From positions 31,051,385 to 31,115,384 of the forward strand of contig NC_088295.1 in the NCBI RefSeq assembly GCF_032854445.1: a stretch of 64,000 nt of DNA, given 5' to 3'. Positions 1 through 12,159 of the stretch are shown in pieces. The DNA is from Liolophura sinensis (lineage: Eukaryota > Mollusca > Polyplacophora > Chitonida > Chitonidae). The notes below the pieces were generated by a model. It did not search any database, was not told the origin of the DNA, and worked only from the letters and a program-made list of their open reading frames with translations. The translations under genes and the position numbers were made by a program. The number at the start of each line of letters is the position of its first letter. The stretch's first letter is position 1.

Positions 1-730
1 AGCACCTGGTCGGGGGTAAACTTATCTGTATGGTGGCTTGTTGTGCCAGGCTGAGTCAAATGGGGCACTGATCCCCTAAAGGTAAGCTGTCTGTGGCACT
101 CTGCTCAAGGGTAATTTACTCCCATTTGTCTTCAAGTCATGTACACGTGCTCAAGAGTTTTGAGTGGGATCCCCTTCTGATCGTAGTAATAATGTGTATT
201 GATCTCAGACTAAGCCCTAGCCACCTCACGTAGACCTGCCTCTCTAGCCCATTACAAGTGACGCCTGCTGGGAGGACAGTTTACCCAAATGGCAACAGGT
301 AATTATCTCCCCTGACGTCATCAAGGGAGCACATCCTGTTCCTGTGCACCATAACTCAACCTGTAAAAACTTTCATTGTGGAACGAGAATCGCAAAGTGA
401 TGGAGAATGATGAATATCCATGTTATATGTAGGTCAGCTGAGAATTAGGTCTGGAAGATGTGGTAAAATTGAACCAGCATAAATTGTCACACTGTACATT
501 GACATAGTTGTTGTTACAAAATGTTTGTACAGTCGAGAAAAACAGCCTAGAGAAACACATTTCTAAAGTCTGTTGCCAGTTGGGATGGTATAATTAATTA
601 AGGATAATAGTTATAAAAGGAAAGCTCTTTTTATTTTTTCTGACGTAAAAATAATTGTAAAGTCTTAAACTGAGTGTTTATTTTATTTTAACTTATAGTA
701 CAGGTCTTTTTTTTTTTTTTACTCCATAGT
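1..730. other. No gene seen
   Basis: AT-rich sequence with no coding-like open frame and no recognised element. It ends in a T homopolymer (about 707-720) just before the first SINE tail. Most likely intron or intergenic DNA. Confidence 0.5.
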
Positions 731-803
731 GCTGGTCATTGTCATATAAGTGAAATATTCATGAGAACAGCATAAATCAGCAAGCAAATAAATAAATAAA
801 TTT
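731..803 (+). mobile_element. SINE family A, 3' tail fragment
   Basis: Matches the last third of the family A element: a degenerate GCTGG start, then TAAGTGAAATATTCATGAG, a decayed CATAAATCAGCAAGCAAATA, and (AAAT)n. The tRNA-like head is missing, as expected for a 5'-truncated retroposon. A second tail begins 13 bp downstream in the same orientation, so this is one of two tandem insertions. Divergence from the fresher copy at 24007 suggests it is old. Confidence 0.7.
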
Positions 804-815
804 ATGTCGTGTTGT

Positions 816-922
816 CTTGCAACAACCTGTGTATGGTCATGGTTTTCCTCTTGGCTGGCTGCCGTCGTAGAAGTGAAATATTCTTGAGTGCAGCATAAAA
901 CACCAATCAAATAAATAAATTT
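816..922 (+). mobile_element. SINE family A, 5'-truncated copy
   Basis: Begins inside the middle domain (CTTGCAACAACCTGTGTATGG, compare GCAACCTGCGGATGG in the 31079 copy). It continues through GGCTGCCGTCGTAGAAGTG and AATATTCTTGAGTGCAGC to the (AAAT)n tail. The head is absent. Same orientation as the fragment just upstream. Confidence 0.75.
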
Positions 923-1087
923 ATACCTTGTAGATTTAGATGTAGTAAATTGTAATTAATATCAACATGATTAGCTTTTATGTGATATACCCCGAGTATC
1001 GGCATTCGATATCCACAAGAAGAGGGACAGCAGTGTTAAGGTAAATGGTACGGGTGTATCTCTAAAAGTGGTGGTACGTGCGAAGGT

Positions 1088-1165
1088 TTTTCAGCAGCCT
1101 GGGGATGGTCGTGTGTTTCTCACATCATCATGCTGGCCGCCGTGATGTAAGTGAAATATTCAAAA
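1088..1165 (+). mobile_element. SINE family A, middle fragment
   Basis: Carries CAGCAGCCTGGGGATGGTCG, CATCATGCTGGCCGCCGTGA and GTAAGTGAAATATTC, then loses the rest of the tail and the AAAT run. Truncated at both ends. Confidence 0.65.
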
Positions 1166-4100
1166 ACTACTACATGTATTCAGCTGAGGTTTTGCATACA
1201 TGTAAAGCATGATGTCACAAGGGCAATATTCTATCCTTGGTGCTTCTTGCACATGTTGATTACATAATAAATCACAGGAAAATGTTGAGAACGTTCCATT
1301 GTTGCATGATTCCCAGAATGTGTGCTAATTAACGTAAATTCATGATCATGTCTATTTTTTATATACATATATATATTTTTTTTTTGGCTTTAGAATTTAT
1401 GTAAAGTTACTTGTTTCACTACTTCATGTATTGAGCTATAGTTTGCACTCATATGTCTCCTAGAGGTGAGCTGTTTGGTTGCAAAGTTAATACGTCTGCC
1501 CTCTACATTTAATGTTGGACTATTTTTGTGAATGTAGGTCAAAACAAAAAAGCTGGCTCAGTACTTGTACATGAATACATATATGTATATTTGCATTATG
1601 ATTAGATTTAGTGCGTGACGGAGTGGGTCATGCTTTGCCAGCACAACTGTTTGATAATGTAAAGGATGCAATTATGATGATGCAGAATTTTGTGGTGTAG
1701 CTATTGCAGATGATATTAGCTGTTGGTGTATTGCATAGTAAAAGCAAGACTGATAGTTATAAAAGGCCTCTTGAAAAGAACATTACTGGTAGAGTCCTGT
1801 TAATTCTCCTCTGGGGAACCACGAAAAAACCAGTCCTACCTCCACCGGAGATGTGTGATGTGCTTCGGAGTGTATAGGAATGGAGAAACATTGCTTAGTC
1901 AATTAACCATCTCTCCAAGGGCTCACCTTCTGGCAGATCTTGTACAAAGGACATATTCTGCAAGGCAAGGTGTAGACTCCCAACATTAAATAACTCTATT
2001 GTTAGGAGGACCAGGGACTTTATGGCAAGAAAATTTGTCTGTGGTTTGATTTTATTGAGCTGATGGATTTGAAAGGGTAGCTGAATAGAAGGTGACTATT
2101 CCCTGAAGATCCCACCTCTTCAAACAGATCGATATGGGCTGCAATGGCTTCAGTTGTCTTCTCATGACACACTCCCAGCTGTAGGGGTCAACGGATAGCA
2201 TCGACTGCCTAGAAGACCTGCGAATGACTTATATGTACAAATTAAAGTGCGAAGCTCGGGGGAAATTGCCTCGAAGGTGATGATGATTTGCTCTGTTGTC
2301 TGGAGCCAGTGGTTTACGGGTCAAGGTACATGTGGCTCTGTTAATTGCCACCTTGGGACGGTGTAAATGCACTTTCGTGTAACGTTACCTGTATTCAGAG
2401 ACAAAAACTCGCCTTGCGTGCATCGTAAACTGTTTAAGGCTTCATTACTGCTGTGTCTGCAGGGAGTAACAGGCTGTTTCTTTTGGCTCTTCCCAATCCG
2501 TCATCATGGGCCAAAAACCTGCATTGCATTCAAATGACGCAATCCTTGACTTGCACGCTTTTTTGACAAGCATTTGCATGTATCTTGTGCATATAGGTGA
2601 TATGTTTGACAGATTTACCTGACAACAGCCATGACAGGGCATTGTGAACAACTTCGTGTTGTACAGTTTTTATGCAAACGTCAAAAGCTTCTGCAAATTT
2701 TTTGGGTAGATTTTCATTGTAGCGACTGAGTTTTGTTCGTCCAGAACATTTTATGTGGCATTGATTAGGATGTTACAGATTGTCTTTTGTGTCCATGTGT
2801 ATGAAGTTGGCAATGTGATGTGCATATTAATGTGTTCAATATGATAAACCATGAATAAAAGAAGAATCATAGCACAACTGGCAGGTTAAAGAAATATAAA
2901 GTAAACCACCAGTTTCATGTTATGGTTAAGACATTTGTCCTTGAAATTTGACCAGTGTATGTTGTCAGGGATTGTGTTTATATGTGTGTATATATGTCTA
3001 CATGCAGGCAGGTGATGGATCACATGTCATTTATGGTTTCTGACATAGAAATATCCATCCAATTTTTCCTTATCTAAAAGCAAAAGCCTAATTGATCAGT
3101 ACAAATTCTTTTTTCAGATTTGCGTGATTTTATTTCACGAGATGCATTCTGTCACTCCACTTCATCATTGCGTCTGATTCCTTTTAACCTGGGGCTAGAG
3201 GCGGTATACTCATTGTGTTGAACATGATGAACATGTTACATACATGAACATATGCAATCAAAGCACAATTCAGATACATATTTTGACAAATATATAATGA
3301 CAGCTTATAAACCAGCATGGTAAATAATTTGTATACTTACTGAATTCATTCACCTGGAATATTCATTGTATCTTTCCATCATCATTTGGAACTGTTGACT
3401 GCTCCTCTTTGCATGAAACTATCCTAATTTCTTACTTCATGCAGTTTCTTGGTTCTTTGGTTTGTGTTGAACATTGTTTTAGAAATTGGTCTTCCTGGAA
3501 CATCCATTTTGGTTAACACCTGGTGAACCAGTGTCTGTTCCGACACCAAGATACCTAGTTTCCTTTACCAGTATTCTTACATTTTGTAATGCTTTATTTA
3601 GACACATTTATGTCTTAATAAACTTTTGTGGAAGGTTAGGTCTGGTGTAAACTATCTTCATGGTTTATGTGATCCTGAACGTCTTACAATGGTTAAGCTT
3701 TGTGTGAGGTTATGGTTTATATACATACATGTAGAAGTACATGTATGATTGAAAACTATGACTATACATGATTGTATAATCATAATAATGAACATTGGTA
3801 TTCTCATGTTTCTACATTGTTGTATTCCGAGTGTAGTTTTGAACTTGCATTCTATTCAGTAAGGCAAGAAATGTTGATTTATGGTCCAACAACACGGAGA
3901 GATTTTATTTTTGAAAATTTTACAAAATGTTCTTTAATGTTGTGTTCTTATATGCAACAAAAGAAAACGGACTCTTGTTATGCTTCTTGTAATTATATGG
4001 AAAGTTAAAGGAATTATAGTAACAGAAAATATTTTTGAAAACTGTGTAAAGTTTTAATCTCTTCATCACTCTATATTGAAAAGACAGTTGCCTTTCACGT

Positions 4101-6831
4101 CAAAGTATGTATATTTTCTTATTCTCCAAATTTGTCTTTCAGTGTATTACTGTTTGGAATTAGTACCAGCTATTCACATCTTTATTAATCTATATTTTAT
4201 AAAAGGCAGTGTTTTGTACAGTCACTTCCAATTACTATTCTGACTCCAGCATATGCATGTTTATCCATGGTTGCCATGGTGAGCACTGTTCTCTTCACCA
4301 TGGTGATGGCACTAGGTAGTATTTAAGTACTATGTGGCTGACAAATGGCTGATAGGTGTAGTTCTTTATTGAATGATCTTTTGAAGTCATTGTTGCTATT
4401 AATACTGTCACTTCTATTAATCTTGCTCTAATGGACATGTTGAAGGCAGATATTGGAATTTTTCTTGGGAGTTATTAAAACATTGCAGTGGTTGACTTCT
4501 GATATCTCTCAGGATCGTGTTCAACCATGTGAAATGTTTACTTGATCACATGTATAGTAATTTTAACACCATCCTACCAAGAGTGGACAAATATTATGTG
4601 AAGAAAAGATTTAATTTGTTAACATGGGTAGGTTATAAGTATGTGTGTTGTGCTGTTTAAATTTCTTGAACATAGTCTTCATAATATTGTCAGCTAATTT
4701 CATGTAAATTACAGCAACAGCTGTCATATTTACCACACTTTTAAGATAGTTAAATTACATTTTTTCAGGAGTATTGTAAAACTAGATTGGAGTTTTACCA
4801 GCATTGTGATATAGTTGAGGAGTGGCTGATATCATGGTTCAGAGTGATTTAATCTTTCATGGATCTATAATGTGATTAGCTACATATAACTTCATCATTT
4901 TAGTATATTTGTAGAGATTCTGTAAAAATGTTCTGAAATACACCTATAAAATTAGACACAGACTAACCTTTGTTGATGACTTAGAGTATAAAACCTAATG
5001 ATGCTGACACAATATGTTCATGCCTGTGGGGCCGGTTAGTGATCCCATAAACTGTTAGTTACATTCGTGATAGGCGTTCGTAAATGTAGCCTGAAGTCCT
5101 GTAATGTTGTAAGAATGATGAACCATGCGTTCCCTCAGGCCACGGATCATCCTGGCAACACCATTGGTTTTGTTCCACTGCGGCTCTTGGCAATGCTCAC
5201 ATAGGTTTTAGTATCTCTTATTGCGCCGAATCAAATCACTGAGCTCAGAATCTCCCATTGTCTGCCCAGCCCAGCAGCAATCGACTCGGCACAAAAGTAT
5301 ATTATCTACAACCCTGAGCTTATAAACTCTTAATACCCTTTCTGTCAATGTCTGGAGGCATTACTGATTGTGCTGGCAAGCAGCAAGTAATATATTTAGT
5401 CAACCATGCTATACCCAATCTGTCTCCAGGAGGCATTCTTCTTGTATTTTTTCCGTAGACCAGATTTACATCACCCCCTGTCATTCAGTATGATACATTT
5501 AGCTGATTCATTGTAATTACATGTGAGATGTTCAGTGGGCATAGAGATGTATGCCCATTAAGAAATATTCTTTGGAAAAATAATTGTGTCTCTATGCACG
5601 TTATTGTTATTTGGGAGTTCACGTCGCAAACTGTTATGTCTACACTTTCCTGCCTTAGTAAAGCTTTTCACATATTAATAAATATGATTTACTGATATAA
5701 AAATGGATACAATTGTTCATGTAAATAAGAATATGATAATAATCCAGGTTTTGTTGTTTTGCCTTGGGGAAAGTGATAAACTTTACTTCTTACTCGTAGC
5801 ATAACGTTTTGAATTTTAGTTTAATACTTTAGATCTTTTTATCTAAATATAAATGAACATTCAATGAATTGCATATGTACGTACTGTCAACCAATAGTTA
5901 TTAATTTTAGTATATCTTCATACTCATCTGATAATAAATGTTAACGTGTGTTGGGCAGATTTTTTGATGTACATTTTGATGTAAATCAGTGGAAAAAATT
6001 AGCCATAGGTTGATTTCTTTTACTATGATCAAGTAACAGTTTCCTGTTGTGGACATTAAGACTGTGTGGTTAATAATATTAATCATTGAGTAGCCTTCAC
6101 CTTGAGGGGAGCCCAGACTGATCAATATTGACAGTGTCTGTCATTGCTGAAATTGGTCCTGCCAAGGTCAACTTGATGACGAGATAAAATGGATGGGCAA
6201 GCAAAACCAAGACTTATTCAGTAAGATTTCAGCATTGATCTGAAGACTAAAGCCCTTCGATGCGTTATCTTGCTTGTCCTTCCACCACAGTTGAGAGTAT
6301 CTGGGTACTCCCATGATGACCATTTGGGCCTTCAATCTATCACTACCTAGCTTACATCAGATGCAGAGTTGAACGGGTGCAGCATTTTGAATCTTCAGTG
6401 TTTTGTACATGGTCTTGTGGTGTGTTTTTTGGATGAGAAACTTTTTTTCTTTTTTCCAGAAATTAAAATGGTTAAAAATCAGGGGGAAATTTAACTTTTT
6501 GCAATGAAAAGTTGATCATTTGTTGCTTGGAAAAGTTTACCCCTCTCAAAGCGCATTCAGATGCAAATTTTTAACTTTTCATGCTTGGTATCATTGTGAT
6601 GCTCAGAAGATAACCAAAGGATGACAATTAATAGTTTGCTGGATTTGACATGTCTGCATTTCACAGGAATGATAGGCATGGCACTGTTAAAACTACCAGA
6701 AACTGTTACCAGGTACATGATCCTGCCTCAGTATTACCTGTCCTGTTTTTGTAAATTGTACAGTTGAACCTTGACCTGCATGTGAGATAGACTTTGTGTT
6801 ATAATACATGTAGTTAAAAAAAATGTGTTTT
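1166..6831. other. No gene seen
   Basis: About 5.7 kb of AT-rich DNA. The short open frames here are scattered on both strands, lack splice context and show no recognisable protein. A small TATATACATATATA tract lies near 1362-1376. Most likely intron or intergenic. Confidence 0.45.
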
Positions 6832-6907
6832 CCTCCCACTAAAATGCTGGCCAATGTTGTTTAAGTGAAATGTCATTAAGTATGATGTAAAACTTTAATC
6901 AATTAAA
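6832..6907 (+). mobile_element. SINE family A, degenerate 3' fragment
   Basis: Follows the family A order: CTCCCACTAAAATGCTGGCC, then TTTAAGTGAAATGTCATTAAG, a decayed AAAACTTTAATCAATTAAAT end. It abuts a family A tail in the opposite orientation, so the two AT-rich tails meet tail to tail. Confidence 0.6.
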
Positions 6908-6975
6908 TATTTATTTATTTATTTGATTGGTGTTTTATAATATACTCGAGAATATTTCACTTATACAATAGCAGA
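6908..6975 (-). mobile_element. SINE family A, inverted 3' fragment
   Basis: Reverse complement of the family A tail: (ATTT)n, GATTGGTGTTTTATAATATA, then CTCGAGAATATTTCACTTAT. It lies directly against the + strand fragment at 6832-6907, giving an inverted pair. Confidence 0.7.
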
Positions 6976-7378
6976 AGTAAATAAATAAACAAACAGTAGT
7001 CATCCAATTTATTAACATGTATGTTCATGCTTGTATTGAAAATGAAGTATACTTGATAAGCCAGAAAGTATTGTCAGGTATCTGTACCAAAGAGGTTTGT
7101 ATGTCTGTCTGTCAGTCAGCAACTTAATGGAAAAGAATATGCATGGATTTGGATGCCATTTTGTGCACATTTCGGCTTAGCATCAATCAGTTACATTTTG
7201 ATGTTATCCTGATGCAGAATTTTTTTTTTACTATATACAGATAGGACAAAATTCATGGTGCATAGCAGGGTATTGTAACTGTATAGAACTCATCATGAGG
7301 TCAAGGGCAGCTTTGCTGTAGTGTGGGAATTTGTACATTTAGCTATAGCACAGGTTTGTGTTCTCAGAATGGCCTTTG

Positions 7379-7497
7379 CAACCCGCAGAAGGTCGTGGGT
7401 TTGCCCCGAGTTCCTCCCACCATAATGCTGGCCGCCGTCGTACAAGTGAAATATTCTTAAGTATGGCATAAAACACCAATCAGATAAAATAAAGAAA
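7379..7497 (+). mobile_element. SINE family A, 5'-truncated, likely target duplication
   Basis: Starts in the middle domain (CAACCCGCAGAAGGTCGTGG) and runs through CTCCCACCATAATGCTGGCC, CCGTCGTACAAGTGAAATA and ACACCAATCAGATAAAATAA. The flanks 7364-7378 and 7498-7512 agree at 12 of 15 positions (TCAGAATGGCCTTTG versus TCAGAGTGCCTTTTG). That fits a decayed target-site duplication from LINE-type retroposition. Confidence 0.8.
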
Positions 7498-7512
7498 TCA
7501 GAGTGCCTTTTG

Positions 7513-8553
7513 GTTTTCCAAGTGGACATGTGGGGATTACGGTATAGCTTGTTTAAAAGCTGTTCGTGTAAACAGGCTGTTGCATGACGAGAAAGTGTCA
7601 TTTTGATTTCTGTTCGATATTGATTAGTTTCCTGGCCCTTTCATAGCCACATGCCGAGAGCTTGGGAATGAATATGTTTGAGGATCTAGCATGCAAGTGA
7701 AGATAAATGTTTTAAGACCTGAAAGCTTCTTTTGAGCTCAGAAGAGAGAATGTGGTGTCATTTCAGTGGGGCACATTCGTGCTGTGAAGGAAGGCTGAAG
7801 AGCCAAGAAGATGCTCCAGTTTGACATCAAGCCGTGGATTGATTGTTGATAATCCACCCTGGCTCTCCCAACTCCCAGTCTTTTATGGAAGCACTTTGCA
7901 GTCAATAAGTGGTCCCTTAATAAATTATTTGGGATGGGCAGTTGTGTACTCTCTAGCTCTGACATAATCTCTCCACATTTACTGTCCAACTGATTGCTGA
8001 AGGCCATTTATGGAGGAGCAGATAGGGCAACAGTCTGGGAATGATGTCCATTTCAAACTGTCCTGGACGTCTGTTCTCCTCAGGCCTTTGATCAACGTGA
8101 AAGGACGTAGAGCAGATACCTTGTTATTGCCTAGCTGGTTTACCAATCCCTGGCTGTTAAATCAATAGTTTCAATGGTAGTTGATGATGAATGCCCATTC
8201 AGACACAATGCCTTTAATTAGAACCAGACTCTGTGCTCTATTCCTTTGATGTGTACAATTTCTCCGAGATGCTTAAATGTTTTCTGTGAAGACTGGTTTG
8301 CCATTTCTTCATTAAGTCTTGTCCCTTCATTTCTCCAGCCTTTACAATATTACAAGACTTCGCTTACAAAAGTACAATACAATCCCCTTCCATGTGGTGC
8401 TTGGGAGAGTTTTAATTTCATTGGTCATTCCAAGAAAAGAAATTCATGTATTAAGTTGGTGATAAAGATGTAAAATTTCCATTTCATCTCATTCTATTCC
8501 ATCAGGATGGTATTTTTCTTAATGTAGCAAGTTTCTTACATGTACTGATATTA
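7513..8553. other. No gene seen
   Basis: Mixed composition. Open frames on the minus strand (about 7738-8007) and plus strand (8246-8473) have no recognisable peptide and no paired splice sites. Probably noncoding. Confidence 0.4.
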
Positions 8554-8614
8554 AATTTATTTATTTATTTGATTGGTGTTTTATGCCGTACTCAAGAATA
8601 TTTCACTTGTACTG
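8554..8614 (-). mobile_element. SINE family A, 3' tail fragment
   Basis: Reverse complement of the tail: (ATTT)n, GATTGGTGTTTTATGCCGTA, CTCAAGAATATTTCACTTGT. The rest of the element is missing. Confidence 0.75.
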
Positions 8615-9244
8615 GTATTAAACGTTTTCAACCACCTGTGCAACCAGTATTTTGAAACATTCAAAGAGAAATAATTTGCACTGTTTTATGAAACTTGCAT
8701 CTTTAGTGACACAAATAAATCATTTTTGGCTTCATTTCGGTGATAAATGTTGCAGCAACAAAAGTGCTTAAGTGGTTGAAGAGGTTGAAGATTATCAATA
8801 GCTTATTATCTAACATTGTTTGCCTTCCTGATTTCAATCAGTCTAACTATAGTCATATTTACTTTGTGCTGGCAAGAGTGTCATCAGAAATAAATCTTAA
8901 GTTAATTCAGGCATTAGTAGGATAAAGATGTGCCAGAACTGTTTATGATAAAACAATTAATATTTCTCAGTTTCTGAAGTTGTTTGTCCAATGCTTTCAT
9001 CATAAGTACATAATGGTGTGGAAATAATCTTTAGATAGGGTTATATCATCCGTCACTGCAACAAACAATCTGTCAGAACTGTTTATAATCTGCAATTAAT
9101 AGTGCTTATTTCCCAAGTGTGTTTGTCTTTAATAATACTTTTCACCCTAAGCATATCCGAAATGCAGTCAAGATGTTTCTCCTTGGAGGCTCTCTGCTGT
9201 TATGCACTCTCTGTAACCTATCTCTCTCTCTCTCCCCATGACAG

Positions 9245-9402
9245 CCCGCTTGGCAAATGGCCTGCTGTGATGTGGTCGTTGTACTGTCAGTCGACTGGGC
9301 TAGGCCCCGTAGCTGTCAGACCTGTAACATACAGCCTCAGCACACCTGGTGGGGTTCATCATTTTTAATGAGGGCTGTAGCCTACAGCACAGCCTGCCCC
9401 AG
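9245..9402 (+). other. Exon-like island, unidentified
   Basis: A pyrimidine-rich acceptor (CTCTCTCTCTCCCCATGACAG, using the last 20 bases before 9245) is followed by 158 bp of GC-richer DNA. The frame starting at 9245 is open through to a consensus donor, CAG then GTAGAA, at 9403. The predicted peptide is rich in Trp and Cys and resembles nothing I recognise. A second frame is also partly open. It enters in phase 0 and leaves in phase 2, which does not fit the phase-0 candidates further right. May be chance. Confidence 0.2.
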
Positions 9403-11793
9403 GTAGAACGAGCTGCCAACCCACCACTGATTTACCTGCCTCATCAAGCCATCGTTTAGATCTCTCATACTCTGGCCTTTACTGATATACATCAGTGTTC
9501 CAGGAAATGTTTGTGAACAGATAGGAAAATTTGATGTACATATATACATATGGGCTATGCCTTGGTGCTCAATCATTTATTTATTTATTTATTTGGTATA
9601 CACAAGTGAATGTTTGCACCTACACATACATGTTCAACTCCTAGGTCCCACTGAATTATATTATCCCATGGTGGAGCTGTGTGTGACTTAGCAAACTTGT
9701 AACAGTATATAAAACAAGACCAAATACAGCTTTTTTATTTAGACACCCTTTTGAGTGCAATGATTTGGGCTAAAGTGAAGAAATTGTTTAAATATATCAG
9801 ATATTAGCCTAAATATGACTTCATAGCAGACATGTTCTTTGAAGAAGAAGCAATAATCAAACATTGTTAAAATCAAATGATTCAAAATTTTGATCCCCTG
9901 TTAATTATGGCACAGTTTAGTGTAAGCTTAATTTGGACACCGATAAATGGTATGAAAAATTGTAACGTGTATATATATATATATATATATATATACGTGC
10001 AGTTTCCTTGCTTTTGATAAACACTTTACTTTTAATGAACCTTCAAACTTTTGTGGTACATTGCTCATCATACCCAGTGTTGTCATAATTAAAAATTGTA
10101 TTTTTTATTAATTCTGTATTAGTACACAGCACAGGTTTCAAATACACCACCATCAGGCCAAGTATAACAAAGGAAAGTAAAAATAAATATATAGCAGTAT
10201 TGGATCTCATTACATCATGGGTGAAAGGTAACAGTGCGCGCAGGTATCAATAACTTTCATGAATATTTGTGGTGATGTTGTCCCATGTTTTAGTTGAGCA
10301 TCTGTACCTCATTTTCTGGACGTTAATATCAAGCTATTTATCACTCACAACACATGTCGTATGATTTATATTGCTTGCAAACTATGTAGAATTTGACACT
10401 GACTGCTTGCCAAGTGAAGGAGCAGTGAATGCCTCCTCCTAATTTGAAGGCACGGCTTCTTGATGGCTAGTCGCCAGAATCTGGATTGTTAACCATTCCA
10501 CTTGAAATGGTGTTGTGTACACAGAATGTAACAGGTTTGGCCAGTGCAGGGTTGTTTATGACTGGCATTGCCGTGTGATCATCTTACGTGGCAAACATTA
10601 AACTTGCTGATGTCTGAAATTAGCCAGGCTGATCCATGATGAAGAATGTGGAGGATTTGAAGTGGGTTATTGCAACCACTAACTCTTGTACATTTAATGA
10701 GACGGTTTTCATCCCTGTGGCAAGTAAGACAAGATAACCATCATTGTTCTTCATAATAGTGTACATTTCAAGTTTGTTGCAAGTGAGTTAATTAGCATTT
10801 TCTCGTCATTTAACATGAAGTTTTCAAGACCATTTAATCCAGCCATATTTTGAATGCATAATGGCTGCCAGATATGGAACAATATCAGTTGGTATTTATG
10901 AAACAGTCATGATTATTCTGTAGAATGAGAAAATTTGGTTACAGTTGTTGTTGAAAGCGATTCCGGTATTTCTCAAACTTGAACAATTTTGCATAATATG
11001 TGAGAACGGTATCTAGTGTTAACATATTCCAGTCCTTGATTTGAATACTGGGGTGAGATAGGCATCTGAGCTGTCATCTCTAAAAGAATACTTTTTAAAA
11101 AAAAAACTTTTGATGGATAATAAGAAATATTTGAAACTTTTATTGAAGATCAAATATTTTTGTGTGGTTAAGAATGGAAACAGTTTAATTTAGACACTAT
11201 ATGAATATTTTATTTGATGGTATTCAACACATTAATGAATAATTCCTTCCCAGTCTATGAGTTTTAGATTCACAATTTATTTTACCAAATTTTTATGAGC
11301 TTTTATAAATTGACTATGTTTTTACCATTTTGTTTTAATGGATTACATGGGTGTGTTGCTTCTTAGAATGATGCTTTAGTTATTTTTAAGACAACTGTGC
11401 AAGACCCATATTATGATGAACTGTAATAATACTTCTTCAAAATGACTAGATAACAGAAATCTGAATTATTTACAGATATGAGCCAAAACTGATAATTAGA
11501 ATCTGTCCTCTCTTCAAACAAACATTAGTTGTAAGAAGAAGAAAAAATAGATGGAGAAGAAACTTTTATGTATTCAAGCCAAAGAACCACACCGTCAAGG
11601 TTGCTGTTCCTCTATATCAGGCGTAAACTCAATGTGGAGGGCACAGCATTTTAGCGTATGGGTAAGATCAGTCTGCGGGGATCAACACCATGGAGAGGAA
11701 GTAAGCCCCACTGACAGATGTGTTAATGGAGTATGTAGTAGACTGCTGCTCAAGGTGGAGTAATGAGAGTGCTGACACCTTAAACCTGACATT
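9403..11793. other. No gene seen; one TA microsatellite
   Basis: AT-rich DNA with short unsupported frames. Apart from the TA tract at 9970-9995 no repeat or gene was recognised. An ATTT run near 9577-9594 lacks the rest of a SINE tail. Confidence 0.45.
9970..9995. repeat. (TA)n microsatellite
   Basis: Uninterrupted alternating T and A of about 26 bp, flanked by CGTG on the left and CGTG on the right. Confidence 0.95.
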
Positions 11794-12159
11794 GATACCT
11801 GACCACTGGATGACCAATTCTGGCCAGAGAGATCATAAGGCTATACCTGTATATGTACATGTATTAGTCCTTGCTGGTACTACCTTCATCATAGATGTAG
11901 ATTTAAGATCATGTATTCTTTCTACATGACCATTTAATGCATGACCAAATCTGACAAGCAATTCATACAGCTATACATGTACATCCATGGACATACATAC
12001 AGGTAGATGTAATATCATCTCGATACCTGACCGGTAAATGACCAATTTTGACCAGCGACATGTAGATCATAAGGCTATAATGTGTATGTAGTTATCTTCC
12101 TATAATGTGTATGTAGTTATCTTCCTGTGTGGCCTGTATTATAGACGTAATATCATCTT
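11794..12159 (+). repeat. Decayed left edge of the 108-bp array
   Basis: Contains divergent units beginning near 11794, about 11915 and 12022. They keep GATACCTGACC, ATCATAAGGCTATA and GATGTAATATCATCT but read GGATGACCAATTCTGG where the core has GTGAATGCCGAATTCTG. The 12022 unit is 138 bp because TATAATGTGTATGTAGTTAT plus CTTCC is duplicated inside it. The short open frames here are by-products of the repeat. Confidence 0.8.
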
